A stretch of 40,501 nt of DNA, taken from contig JADLCX010000014.1 of assembly GCA_020846975.1 (NCBI GenBank), positions 1 to 40,501 on the forward strand, read 5' to 3'. The notes below the pieces were generated by a model, which saw only the letters and a list, made by a program, of their open reading frames with translations, did no database searches and was not told where the DNA came from. Made by a program: the position numbers and the translations under genes. Positions 1-7,796 of this stretch are shown here, piece after piece (positions within the stretch are counted from its first letter, which is position 1; every line of letters begins with the position of its first letter). This DNA is from Phycisphaerales bacterium. GTDB taxonomy: Bacteria > Planctomycetota > Phycisphaerae > Phycisphaerales > UBA1924.

Positions 1-1
1 A

Positions 2-115
2 CGCTTCGAGCCACGTCTCATCAAACGAAGAGCCTCTCGAATCTACGGCCTGCTCACAAAGCCCAGAGAACAAGTCAAGAAGTACCTCGCCAAACGCCTA
101 GCCCGCCTTATCTGA
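2..115 (+). pseudogene. C-terminal end of an IS4-like transposase (partial)
   Basis: The first 37 codons read without interruption to a TGA at 113-115. They give a very basic peptide beginning RFEPRLIKRR and ending KRLARLI. A short Arg/Lys-rich tail of the form EPR.IKRR...Y.LL..PR is the usual C-terminus of IS4-family DDE transposases. The catalytic part lies outside the window, so I cannot tell whether the full gene is intact or a remnant. No terminal inverted repeat could be defined between 116 and 150, although a CCCCG/CGGGG imperfect hairpin lies at 124-146. The family assignment rests on a short tail and is tentative. Confidence 0.5.
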
Positions 116-137
116 ATGGCATTCCCCGTCGGTGCAT

Positions 138-821
138 TCACCGGGGCATGTTGGAAGGATCAAGCGAAAGAGGATCGAGTTCCTCGATCTGCAGCCCCGT
201 CCCGGGGCGGTCCTGCACCCTCCAGCTCGACTGGAAGGGCACCGGCACGCCGCGCAGCCCGGCGATTCCCGCAAGCGGACGGTACGCGCAGCACGCCGGA
301 TCGACCTGATCCGACCCGCAGCACCGCTGCGCCGCCTCGGAAGCGGGCTGAGTCGGCCCGACCATCGTGCATCGGATCGCGTGCGCCCGGCCCGCGGTCT
401 CGCTCGGCGAGACCAGCGAATAGATCACCTGGACCGGGGCCGATGGTGCGGTGCTGCCGGTCGAAATCGTCACGGTCTGCACCTGCCGCTGCAAGTCCGC
501 AAGTCTGACCTGCGCCTCGCTCTGGACCGAATCCACCACGGTCGAGAGCGGCGCGGGACGCTGCACGAACTCGAACATCGCGGGAGCCCAGCGGCTGGTC
601 AGCGCGATCGTCCCGACCACCGCGACCACCGCGAACCCGAGCGCGAAGCGACCCGCGATCACCAACCGTCGCGTGCGCGAAGAAAGAAACGGTCTCTGAG
701 CATCGACCGCATCGAGAATCGAGCCGGTCAGGTCGGGCGCAGGAACGTCATCCGACTGCCGGAGAGACTCGGCAATCTGCTGAATGTCGTTCAACCGTGT
801 GCGCCGGACGCGCGGGTTCAA
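138..821 (-). CDS. Putative membrane anti-sigma factor paired with the upstream ECF sigma
   Basis: A 227-residue protein with an N-terminal cytoplasmic helical part of about 50 residues, one membrane helix at about 55-75 and an extracytoplasmic C-terminal part. This is the architecture of a one-pass anti-sigma factor. The segment APDLTGSILDAV in front of the helix resembles the sigma-binding region of planctomycete anti-sigma proteins. I see no HxxxCxxC zinc anti-sigma motif. The outer domain instead has Cys clusters (RCCG and PACCAY, about residues 166-178) that could form disulfides. The start is a TTG at 821 overlapping the sigma stop as TTGA, which implies translational coupling. Role from synteny and architecture: holds the ECF sigma inactive until an envelope signal arrives. 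The signal is unknown. Confidence 0.65.
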   Translation of the reverse strand: MNPRVRRTRLNDIQQIAESLRQSDDVPAPDLTGSILDAVDAQRPFLSSRTRRLVIAGRFALGFAVVAVVGTIALTSRWAPAMFEFVQRPAPLSTVVDSVQSEAQVRLADLQRQVQTVTISTGSTAPSAPVQVIYSLVSPSETAGRAHAIRCTMVGPTQPASEAAQRCCGSDQVDPACCAYRPLAGIAGLRGVPVPFQSSWRVQDRPGTGLQIEELDPLSLDPSNMPR

Positions 822-1402
822 GTCCAGACCTCCTCAACGTATTCCCGCAGTTGTGGGTGCTCGCACAGGGCCGTGCGCATCCGCTGCCGGCCGCGGTGCA
901 GGTGGCTCTTGACCGTTCCTTCGGGCATGTCCATGTACTCGGCGATCTGGCAGATCGGCCAGTCGAGCTGGTGGAAGAGCACCACGATCTCGCGCTGCTC
1001 TTCGGAAAGGCACTCGAGCGCGAAATCGATCGCGGCCTTCGCGTTGGTCGTCACCTCGGCCTCGATCATCGGGGCCGCCGGCGAGTTGCTCCTTCCTTCC
1101 CATGCCCCCACCACATCGCTGTCGTACGAGGGCTTGTGCTTCTGCATGGCGTTCACGTACAACCGCTTGGCGATCGTGAACAGCCACGTCGAAAACCGGA
1201 ACTTGAAGTCGAAGCGGTTGAGGTTCGTTAGCGCGCGGACGAACGCGTCCTGCACGATGTCCTCGGCCACATCCGGCCGCCCGGACATCCGCAGCATATA
1301 GGCATAGAGCGAGGCCTGGTGGGCGCGCACAAACGTCTCGGCTGCCGCCCGATCGCCCGTCAAGGCCCGCTCGATGAGTCTCCGTTCCTCTGAGCGTGTC
1401 AT
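818..1402 (-). CDS. ECF-type RNA polymerase sigma factor
   Basis: A 194-residue sigma-70 family protein of extracytoplasmic-function type. Region 2 spans about residues 20-85 and includes the helix DIVQDAFVRALTNLNRF and the segment FSTWLFTIAKRLYVNA. Region 4 is at about 130-180, with LSEEQREIVVLF and the helix-turn-helix MPEGTVKSHLHRGRQRMR. There is no region 1 or 3. An in-frame TTG at 1489 would add 29 residues, but the ATG at 1402 starts directly at MTRSEERRLIERAL, where the family normally begins. GGGAG lies about 11 nt upstream of it. The gene overlaps the putative anti-sigma gene by 4 nt, so the two form a coupled pair. Target promoters are not evident in the window. Confidence 0.9.
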   Translation of the reverse strand: MTRSEERRLIERALTGDRAAAETFVRAHQASLYAYMLRMSGRPDVAEDIVQDAFVRALTNLNRFDFKFRFSTWLFTIAKRLYVNAMQKHKPSYDSDVVGAWEGRSNSPAAPMIEAEVTTNAKAAIDFALECLSEEQREIVVLFHQLDWPICQIAEYMDMPEGTVKSHLHRGRQRMRTALCEHPQLREYVEEVWT

Positions 1403-1537
1403 GCCAATTGATACTCCCAACTGGACCGGAAGTTCCACGGAAAAGCGCGTTTTGTTGGCATTGACTAACTTGCCGCGCCCCCTACTCAAGGGATTTTCGG
1501 ACCTCGCGCGTTATCGGTCCACCTAAATGGGTGAGCA

Positions 1538-2779
1538 TCAGTTCCGGAGGCTCAAATCCATTTCATCCAGCACCGTCGCCGATCCGCCCGCATCACGGGC
1601 GCGTTGCACCATCTTGGCGGCAACGTCATCTCGCTGCTCGGACTGCATGAGCACGGCGAGGGTCAGCCAGGCGGAACTGGTCTTGACACGGTTGGCGTAG
1701 GTCGAGATCGAGTTGAGGCGACGCCGCTGGCCGATCGTGCCATCGGGCAGAAGATCAGCCGGCAGAGGCTTGCCCGCCAGCTTCGGGTTCATCTGGTACG
1801 CGGTGCCCATGAGCGCGACCGCCTGTTCGATCTTCTTGTCGTCGATCAGCACGAGCGCGAGGAATCGCATGGCGTCCGCATCGTTTGGTTCCTTGGCGAG
1901 GTGCTCGCGGAACCAGCGAATCGCGGATGACGTCTGGCCGCTGCGCCAACTCAACTCCGCCTGTTCGATCGCGGTCAACTCACGCGGCTGCGTTGTCGTG
2001 TCGGTCGCCGATGCCTGCTGCTGCTGGGCCAGGAACGGATCGGTGCCGTACCACGGGCCGCTGTAGGTGACCTGCGGGTAGTACGAATAGCCGTCGTTGT
2101 ATCCATATCCGTACCAGTAGTTACCCCACCAGTTCAGCGGGTAGTACGTGCCGCAGTTGTACGGCACACAGTTGTTGGGATAGCAGTTGTTGGGGTAGCA
2201 GTTCGTTGGATAGCAATACCCGTTGTTGTAGCCGGAACCGTGCAGCAGACCGCTGCCGAGGTGGAGGCGGAGCTTCCACTGATCGTCGGAGTAGCTCGCG
2301 TTGAAGCTCGATCCGACCGGCGTGCAATAGCCGCCGTTGTTCCAGCCGTGCGAGAACCCACCGTCGCCACGCACGCCCGCGGCGGCGGCATCGCGGTAGA
2401 GCGCGCCGCCCGTTCCGAGCGGGGTGCCTCCGTCGGCGCGAGCCGGACCGGGGCCGGCGATCGGCCTGACAAGGCCGGATGGCGTTCCGCCGAGCGGGTT
2501 GACCATCGGCCTGTTGGTTCCGCCGAAACGGTGGTTGTTGAACCTGGCCGCATCGGAAGGAAGGAACGAGTTGGTGCGATGGATTGGCAGGCCGCCCTGG
2601 CCGCCCGGCGAGATCATGCGGGCCGGCTTTGAGGGCACACCGAAACTGCCGCCGACACTCGGACCGAACCCCGCCGCGCCGGCCGGTCCCTGGCCGCACA
2701 TCTGCGCCGCGGCGGCGCCGGCGAGCAAGCCGATCACGACCGGTCCGACCGCTAGCTGCGATGAGGTGATGCGCTGCAT
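1538..2779 (-). CDS. Secreted TPR-like protein with Tyr/Asn/Cys-rich repeats
   Basis: A 413-residue exported protein. The ATG at 2779 has GGAGG 6 nt upstream and opens a clear signal peptide (MQRITSSQLAVGPVVIGLLA, cleavage near AAAAQ). A longer frame to 2884 lacks these features. Residues about 30-150 are Gly/Pro-rich and low in complexity. At about 185-235 there is a Tyr/Asn/Cys/Trp-rich stretch with the unit NCYPN repeated, followed by many Tyr-Gly pairs. The C-terminal 150 residues contain at least two TPR-like helical pairs (AELSWRSGQTSSAIRWFREH and DADAMRFLALVLIDDKKIEQ). TPRs usually mediate protein-protein contacts. I do not recognise a named family. The repeat suggests a disulfide-bonded or structural surface function. 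Confidence 0.75.
   Translation of the reverse strand: MQRITSSQLAVGPVVIGLLAGAAAAQMCGQGPAGAAGFGPSVGGSFGVPSKPARMISPGGQGGLPIHRTNSFLPSDAARFNNHRFGGTNRPMVNPLGGTPSGLVRPIAGPGPARADGGTPLGTGGALYRDAAAAGVRGDGGFSHGWNNGGYCTPVGSSFNASYSDDQWKLRLHLGSGLLHGSGYNNGYCYPTNCYPNNCYPNNCVPYNCGTYYPLNWWGNYWYGYGYNDGYSYYPQVTYSGPWYGTDPFLAQQQQASATDTTTQPRELTAIEQAELSWRSGQTSSAIRWFREHLAKEPNDADAMRFLALVLIDDKKIEQAVALMGTAYQMNPKLAGKPLPADLLPDGTIGQRRRLNSISTYANRVKTSSAWLTLAVLMQSEQRDDVAAKMVQRARDAGGSATVLDEMDLSLRN
2125..2227 (-). repeat. In-gene repeat coding for NCYPN-type pentapeptides
   Basis: Inside the secreted TPR-like gene, the DNA unit encoding Cys-Tyr-Pro-(Asn/Thr)-Asn recurs in tandem about every 15 nt (around 2165-2215), then decays into related Tyr/Asn/Cys codons. 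The 15-nt period keeps the frame, so copy number could change without breaking the gene. Confidence 0.7.
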
Positions 2780-3064
2780 ACAGAACCTCCGGTGGGTGTT
2801 ACCCCTGGGTGGTGATCTGCGCCCCCCCAACCCCACCCTCGCCTTCCCTTGTCCGACCGGTGTCTTCGCTCCGGGGGACCTCACCCAATTGTACGGTACG
2901 GATTGAGGCGGGGTTGCCTGCCAGCCATCCAGTCGTCATGTTTGGGTTTTGCAAGAGAATCTGGTCACCAGGAGTGCCTGACTCTCCCCGCCTGCGAACG
3001 TTTCCATCGTGCACCGAACCAGCGTCACGCCCGGCAAGCGCATCGCGTCGGATAATCTGGTCCG

Positions 3065-3745
3065 ATGCTCACACTGACCCCCAACGAGGCCCGCGTGCTC
3101 GGCGTGCTGATCGAAAAGGCGCAGACCACGCCCGCGCAGTACCCGCTCACGCTCAACGCGCTGACCGTCGGCGCGAACCAGAGGAACAACCGTCTTCCCG
3201 TGACCAACCTGACCGAGGATGTTGTGTACGACGCGGTCGATGGTCTGCGGAAGAAGGGGCTGGTGCGAGAGGCCCTGCTCTCGGGCAGCCGCGTCGCCAA
3301 GTTCCGGCACAACGCCCGCGAAACCTTCGGCATCGAGACCCCCGCGCTGGTGATCCTCGCCGAACTGATGCTCCGCGGCCCGCAATCGCTGGGCGACATC
3401 CGGCAGAACGCAGGACGGATGCACCCGCTCGACTCGCTCGAATCGGTGAAGGCGGTGCTCGATGAACTGGCCGCGCGGCCCGAGCCGATGGTGCGAGAGT
3501 ACCCGCCCCCGCCGGGCGGACGGGCGCGGCTGTACCGGCAACTGATCGCGCCGGATGCGCACCGCGAACCCGCGGGCGGAGGCCAATCCGCCGCCGAAGA
3601 CCACGAAGCGTCCCAGCACGCTCCGCCGCACTGCGAGCCCGTCGGGTTCGAGAGTCGCATCCGCGAACTCGAGTCGCAGATCTCCCGCCTGAACGACGCC
3701 GTCCGCAAACTCGCCTCGGAGATCGGCACGCCGTCGCCCTTGTGA
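3065..3745 (+). CDS. yceH: YceH family (DUF480) winged-helix protein
   Basis: A 226-residue protein matching the YceH/DUF480 family along its length. The N-terminal signature is visible: LTPNEARVLGVLIEKAQTTP, then YPLTLNAL and the conserved NQRNNR before DVVYDAVDGLRKKGLV. A second winged-helix unit follows at about 95-165 (ETPALVILAELMLRGPQ, then LDELAARPEPMVREY). Residues 195-220 (RIRELESQISRLNDAVRKL) form a C-terminal coiled coil, as in known members. The molecular role of the family is not firmly established. The fold suggests nucleic-acid binding or regulation. The start ATG begins at the family's usual N-terminus. The stop overlaps a possible GTG of the next gene, so the two may be co-transcribed. 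Confidence 0.93.
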   Translation: MLTLTPNEARVLGVLIEKAQTTPAQYPLTLNALTVGANQRNNRLPVTNLTEDVVYDAVDGLRKKGLVREALLSGSRVAKFRHNARETFGIETPALVILAELMLRGPQSLGDIRQNAGRMHPLDSLESVKAVLDELAARPEPMVREYPPPPGGRARLYRQLIAPDAHREPAGGGQSAAEDHEASQHAPPHCEPVGFESRIRELESQISRLNDAVRKLASEIGTPSPL

Positions 3746-3798
3746 ACATCGGCTCGGCCTTTCGCACGCTCTGCCCAAGCGTCGTACCCTGTCCGGCC

Positions 3799-4449
3799 AT
3801 GACCAAGACCGCCCTGTTGCTGTGCTCGCTGCCGCTGGCTCTGGGGATGTCCGGCTGCCTCGGCTTTCGGAGCGCGGGAGGGGACCTCACGTTCGCCTCG
3901 CTCGACTCCGGGCGCGTGCTGGCGCCCACGATCGCCACGGCGATCTATGGCCGCACCGATGCCAACACCGCGGACCTCTACTTCTCCGACCTTCCCGAGG
4001 ACCGGCTGACCGACCCGCGCGACCCGCTCGGCGGCGCGACGGGGAGCCTGCTCCACATCCACTACTTCCTGAACCCCGATGCGGGCCGGACACCGATCGA
4101 CAACACCGCCTGCAACGTGACGATCAAGCACTTCGTGTTTGCAGGGGGCGAGTTGACGGGTTCTCCGATCTTCGGCGTGTACGGCGGCGGTGGCTTCTTC
4201 TTCCCCAGCGGCGAGCCCGGCTCGAACGTGTTCGGCGGCTCGATCGAGGAGGGCACGCACCGCCTGCTGGCCGCGACGCCGGGGTTCAACGACCTGCTCG
4301 GACCCTCGGAAGTCTCGGGCAAGATGCTCGCGACGCGAGACGATGATGCGGCGGACCTGATCGGGCGGAAGGTGAGACAGTTGCTGCGGCGGGTGCCCGT
4401 GGTCGTCGAACCCGTGACCAAACCCGACGCGCCGAAAACGGGTGAGTAA
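3799..4449 (+). CDS. Putative lipoprotein of unknown function
   Basis: A 216-residue protein starting at ATG 3799. A frame extending back to GTG 3742 exists, but it would bury the signal sequence. Residues 1-18 are a signal peptide (MTKTALLLCSLPLALG) running into MSGC, a lipobox-like site with Cys19 as the candidate lipidated residue. The position -3 Met is unusual, so the lipidation call is moderate. The mature part has a Gly-rich segment (VYGGGGFFFPSGEPG, about 130-145) and no motif I recognise. It lies 53 nt downstream of yceH and runs toward a convergent amidohydrolase, ending just before a long G-tract. No function is proposed. Confidence 0.75.
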   Translation: MTKTALLLCSLPLALGMSGCLGFRSAGGDLTFASLDSGRVLAPTIATAIYGRTDANTADLYFSDLPEDRLTDPRDPLGGATGSLLHIHYFLNPDAGRTPIDNTACNVTIKHFVFAGGELTGSPIFGVYGGGGFFFPSGEPGSNVFGGSIEEGTHRLLAATPGFNDLLGPSEVSGKMLATRDDDAADLIGRKVRQLLRRVPVVVEPVTKPDAPKTGE

Positions 4450-4473
4450 CACCGGCTTTGCGGGTCGGGGCGC

Positions 4474-4491
4474 GGGGGGGGGGGGGGGGGG
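4474..4491. repeat. 18-bp poly-G tract
   Basis: Eighteen consecutive G residues, followed after one A by five more, sit in the 53-bp gap between the convergent stops of the lipoprotein (4449) and the amidohydrolase (4503). A homopolymer of this length is far outside what the rest of the window shows. It is intergenic and downstream of both genes, so a phase-variable switch is unlikely. It may be a slippage-prone site or an assembly artefact. Confidence 0.85.
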
Positions 4492-4502
4492 AGGGGGACG
4501 AT

Positions 4503-5627
4503 TCACCTCCACCACCGTTCCGCGAGCCTCCGGATCGCCCCGCCGTACAACTCCGCCAGCACATCGCCGGGCAACGACAGGCCCCGCAATCGCGGCGCGG
4601 ACATCGCGTCGTAGCGGTTCGGGTCGATCATCGCCAGGTCGGGGTCCGCGACGGGCGAATCGCCGTCGTAGTCGCCTTCGAGCAACGTGCGCAGACACCA
4701 GTACCGGCTCGCGTACAGTTCCCACGCCGCCTCCGGGCTGTCGGCGAGATCGCCCATCGCGCCGAGGCCGGCCTTGCGCTTCTGAACGTGGTCGTCGGTC
4801 GCGACGATGTCGGTGCCGAAGATCAGACGCCCGGCCCGGCCCCACTTGATGAAGAACGCCTCGGTCTCGGCCTTGAGGTGCTTGCTCAGTTCTCGCACCT
4901 GCCACTTCATCGCGCTGGTGTCGAGGTGCAGGTTCGGGTGGCGCGAGAGCAGGCCGTCGAGGAACGCGAGGTCCTCGGGCCAGCCTCCCATGTGGGCCGC
5001 GATCCACGGGTTGGAGAAGCGGTCGAGCATGCGCTCAAGACCCTCGTACTGCTGACGCTTGGTCCCGTACACGCCCGCATCGCGGTACTTGGCGGCGAAC
5101 CAGGTGTCGGGGTCGGCGATGTGCACCATGAACATCATGCCCAGGCTCGTGCCGACCTCGCACGCCCTGACGCGCCACGGGCTGTCGATCTCGATCACAT
5201 CCGTCGCGCCGAACGCCGCGCCGCGGGTCTCGGGGATCAGGTCTCGCAGCCGCGGCGAGCCCCACAGTTTCAGCATGCGCGACCCGAACTCGGCGTGGAA
5301 TCGTTCGATGGTCCTGATGTACCCGTCCCGGAACGCCCGCCCGCGATCGGGCTCGGAGAACGAGGGGAACGCGATGAAGCGCACCGTGTCGCCGAGCAGG
5401 TCGCGGACCACCGGCGCGCCGGCGATCTGGGTCATCGTGTAGGTCTCGACCACGCCGAAGGCGCGCCGAACGTCGTCGTAGATCGGGGTCGCGCTCACGC
5501 CCGCGATGTGGGTGTGGGCATCGACGATCGGCACGGGCGGCCCGGGCATCCGCGACACGAGGCGGCGATAATCCCATCCGAACCGGTTGTGCGGCGAGGG
5601 GGAGTTCGGGATCGGCGGCGCGGACAT
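4503..5627 (-). CDS. Amidohydrolase family protein (TIM-barrel metal hydrolase)
   Basis: A 374-residue protein with the pattern of the amidohydrolase-2 branch of metal-dependent hydrolases. The first strand carries the metal-binding HxH as IVDAHTH (His38, His40). Later candidate ligands are the His in MVHIADPDTW (about 190), the His in IAAHMGGWPED (about 235) and the Asp in LIFGTDIVATDDHV (about 290). The substrate cannot be named. The start used is ATG 5627, which is only 6 bp from the start of the divergent glycosyltransferase and has no Shine-Dalgarno sequence. An internal Met at about residue 27 (RMPGPPVPIVDAH) is an alternative that would leave room for promoters. Confidence 0.85.
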   Translation of the reverse strand: MSAPPIPNSPSPHNRFGWDYRRLVSRMPGPPVPIVDAHTHIAGVSATPIYDDVRRAFGVVETYTMTQIAGAPVVRDLLGDTVRFIAFPSFSEPDRGRAFRDGYIRTIERFHAEFGSRMLKLWGSPRLRDLIPETRGAAFGATDVIEIDSPWRVRACEVGTSLGMMFMVHIADPDTWFAAKYRDAGVYGTKRQQYEGLERMLDRFSNPWIAAHMGGWPEDLAFLDGLLSRHPNLHLDTSAMKWQVRELSKHLKAETEAFFIKWGRAGRLIFGTDIVATDDHVQKRKAGLGAMGDLADSPEAAWELYASRYWCLRTLLEGDYDGDSPVADPDLAMIDPNRYDAMSAPRLRGLSLPGDVLAELYGGAIRRLAERWWR

Positions 5628-5633
5628 ATATAG

Positions 5634-6869
5634 ATGGTACTCTATCCAAACACGCCGGCGCACCCGCCGCCCGTCGATCGTGAAGTTCAGCCGGGCGAAC
5701 CCGCCAAGCCGCGGCGTTCGTGCCGCGTCGCGCTGGCCCACGACTGGCTCGTCGTCTACCGCGGCGGCGAGGCGGTGCTCGACGCAATCGCCCGGTGCGT
5801 GCTCGCGGAGGGCCACACCGTGTCGCGGGTCTACACCATGTTCGACTCCGGCGCACGGCTGAGCCCGACCCTCGATGCCCTTCCACGCGCCGTTTCCTCG
5901 CTCAACCGCTGGCCGGCGCGTGCCCGCCGCTGGCTCCTGCCGCTTTATCCCCTCGCCGTGAGCGGGCTTTCCGCAACTCTCGCCCGCGATCACCAGGCCG
6001 AGCCCATCGACCTGCTCATCTCGACCTCCTCGGCCGCGGTCAAGGGTCTCAAGCCCCCGGCGGGTGTGCCGCACGTGTGCTACTGCCACGCGCCGGCGCG
6101 GTACCTGTGGTCCCAGGCCGAGTCCTACGGCCTCGGTCGCGGCGGCGGATTGCGGCGGCTCGGGCTGAGCGCGTTCGGGCGGCGCCTCCGCGCGTGGGAC
6201 CGGGCCACCGCGGCCCATGTGACGCGGTTTCTCGCCAACTCGACGCACATCGCGGCCGAGATCCGCCGCTGCTACGACCGTGAATCCGCTGCCGTCTGGC
6301 CGCCCGTGCGCACCGAGTTCTTCGGCGCGCTGCCGGATGTGGAAGTCTCGAAGCCATGCTGGCTGTACGCGGGCGCGCTCGAACCGTACAAGCGCGTGGA
6401 CATCGCGATCGAAGCCGCCAACCGCGACGGGACCCCGCTGGAGATCGTCGGCGAGGGCTCGCAGGCCTCGCACCTGCGATCGATCGCCGGCCCGAGCGTG
6501 CGATTCGCGGGGCGTGTCTCGGATGAGCAGTTGCGGGAATGCTACCGGCTCGCATCGCTGGTGCTCTTCCCGCAACTCGAAGACTTCGGGATCGTGGCGG
6601 TCGAGGCCCAGGCCGCGGGAACGCCCGTGCTCGCCTTCGGAGCCGGGGGCGCGCTCGACACGGTGATTGAGGGCCGCACGGGCGCGTTCTTTCGAGAACA
6701 GACGGCAGACTCGCTCCTCCAGGCCGCGAAGTCCGCGCCGCCGAAGTGCGCAGCCGTGTCGCGGGCCTGCCGCGACAACGCGCGCCGATTTACCGAGACC
6801 GCGTTCGCCGCCTCGATCCGGACGCACATTGCCGAACTGCTGTGCGAGCGCGGCGTCAGGTCGCCCTGA
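5634..6869 (+). CDS. GT4-family glycosyltransferase
   Basis: A 411-residue GT-B fold glycosyltransferase. The N-terminal acceptor domain opens with RVALAHDWLVVYRGGEAVL (about 31-50). The C-terminal donor domain begins near residue 240 with WLYAGALEPYKRVDIAIEAA. It carries the GT4 E-x7-E signature as LEDFGIVAVEAQAAGTPVLA (about 317-336), which binds the nucleotide sugar. Family members transfer a sugar from an NDP donor to lipids or polysaccharides at the inner membrane. Donor and acceptor here are unknown, and no polysaccharide cluster surrounds the gene. About 30 poorly conserved residues precede the domain, so the true start may lie downstream of 5634. The 3' end overlaps the convergent flavin reductase gene by 14 bp. 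Confidence 0.9.
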   Translation: MVLYPNTPAHPPPVDREVQPGEPAKPRRSCRVALAHDWLVVYRGGEAVLDAIARCVLAEGHTVSRVYTMFDSGARLSPTLDALPRAVSSLNRWPARARRWLLPLYPLAVSGLSATLARDHQAEPIDLLISTSSAAVKGLKPPAGVPHVCYCHAPARYLWSQAESYGLGRGGGLRRLGLSAFGRRLRAWDRATAAHVTRFLANSTHIAAEIRRCYDRESAAVWPPVRTEFFGALPDVEVSKPCWLYAGALEPYKRVDIAIEAANRDGTPLEIVGEGSQASHLRSIAGPSVRFAGRVSDEQLRECYRLASLVLFPQLEDFGIVAVEAQAAGTPVLAFGAGGALDTVIEGRTGAFFREQTADSLLQAAKSAPPKCAAVSRACRDNARRFTETAFAASIRTHIAELLCERGVRSP

Positions 6870-7482
6870 ACTTGCCCGCGCCGGGCGACCGGAACTGGGA
6901 CGACCCGGCGTGATGCCCGTTGCCGTTGGTGTGCCCGCTCCACGCCGGCTTGGTCGCACCGAGCGGGTTGCTGCTGCCCAGACGCCCGAAACCCGCCGCG
7001 AGCAGCGCTTCGGCGTACTGGCCGTTGGGGGTCACGACCACCTCGCCCGTCGGCGGTATCCACGCGCCGACGATCAGCCCGATGTACATCTCGTGGTCGG
7101 CTTCCAGGTCGAAGTGCCGCATGACATCGCAATCCAGGCACGCGACCGAACGCGACAGGCACGGCGCGCCGGTGACAATGCCGCGATGCTCCATCAGCTC
7201 GAACGCGTCGGCATCCGCGGCCGCGTCAAACTTCTTGACGATCAGCCGGTCCTTGGGCTCGATCAGGTTGATCGCGAAACTGTGGCTGTCGCGGATCAGC
7301 GTCGCCAGCCGGTGCCCCTTGGGGAGCGCGATCGCGATCGAGGGCGGCTCGTTGGAGCAGGCCATGAGCCGGTCCACCAACAACCCCCCCCGCCTATGCT
7401 CGAAAGCGGCGGTCATCACCGCCGGTACGCGGGGCAACAACGACAGCGCCCGCGCCACTTCCACCGCAAACTCACCAGCCAT
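6856..7482 (-). CDS. Flavin reductase-like (FMN-binding split-barrel) protein
   Basis: A 208-residue protein resembling the flavin reductase-like/DIM6-NTAB family. It has an early strand-turn segment (ALSLLPRVPAVMTAAF), the typical ACSNEPPSIAIAL segment (about 43-55) that contacts FMN, then LIRDSHSFAINLI and a late DHEMYIGLIVGAWI stretch, as in family members that end in H.ifvGEV. The start is ATG 7482, with GGGAGG 10 nt upstream. The last 40 residues are Gly/Asn/Ser/His-rich and likely disordered. The family reduces flavins with NAD(P)H or is a bound flavoprotein. No partner oxygenase is nearby, so the exact role is open. Confidence 0.78.
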   Translation of the reverse strand: MAGEFAVEVARALSLLPRVPAVMTAAFEHRRGGLLVDRLMACSNEPPSIAIALPKGHRLATLIRDSHSFAINLIEPKDRLIVKKFDAAADADAFELMEHRGIVTGAPCLSRSVACLDCDVMRHFDLEADHEMYIGLIVGAWIPPTGEVVVTPNGQYAEALLAAGFGRLGSSNPLGATKPAWSGHTNGNGHHAGSSQFRSPGAGKFRAT

Positions 7483-7725
7483 TCCGAAGCCGCCTCCCGG
7501 ACGAATGAGGACCCTCCTCCATTCATCCCACAACTTATCCCCAACCAACCCCCGCTTCGGGCAATCATGGCCGATGGACGAACCGCCGCTGGACCAGCAA
7601 AATCACGGCAATCCTTCCGGTGGAGTCTACCACCTAAATCGTCATGCCGCCGGTAGTTACAGCGAAACCGGGCAGGATTCGTGTCACGACGATTGAAAAA
7701 AAGTTGGGGAAAATCCGATGAGTAA

Positions 7726-7775
7726 TCCCATAAGGTGTTGCATTGTGGGGCAAAGTGGGAGATAATCCCATCCCA
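7726..7775 (+). promoter_or_regulatory. MraZ operator (10-bp phased TGGGN pentads) upstream of mraZ
   Basis: MraZ proteins bind TGGGN repeats spaced 10 bp apart in their own promoter. Here TGGGG (7746-7750) and TGGGA (7756-7760) are in direct orientation, with a degenerate TGTTG at 7736 on the same phase. The inverted form TCCCA lies at 7726 and 7766, also exactly on the 10-bp grid, with a further TCCCA at 7771. The array ends about 20 bp before the mraZ start, where a self-repressing operator is expected. No clear -35/-10 pair could be assigned. The rest of 7483-7725 shows no gene. Confidence 0.75.
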
Positions 7776-7796
7776 CGTTGATCGGAGGTCGATCGC

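Noticed and set aside
4474..4491. Phase-variation switch at the poly-G tract
   Set aside because: The tract lies after both stop codons, not in a coding region or promoter, so length changes would not switch either gene.
4503..6959. 818-codon minus-strand frame extending the amidohydrolase upstream through the glycosyltransferase
   Set aside because: Everything upstream of 5627 is antisense to a clear GT4 gene and has no family similarity; the amidohydrolase starts at MSAPPIPNSP.
7526..7540. DnaA box and replication origin
   Set aside because: A single TTATCCCCA near-match with no cluster, no AT-rich unwinding element and no dnaA/dnaN nearby.
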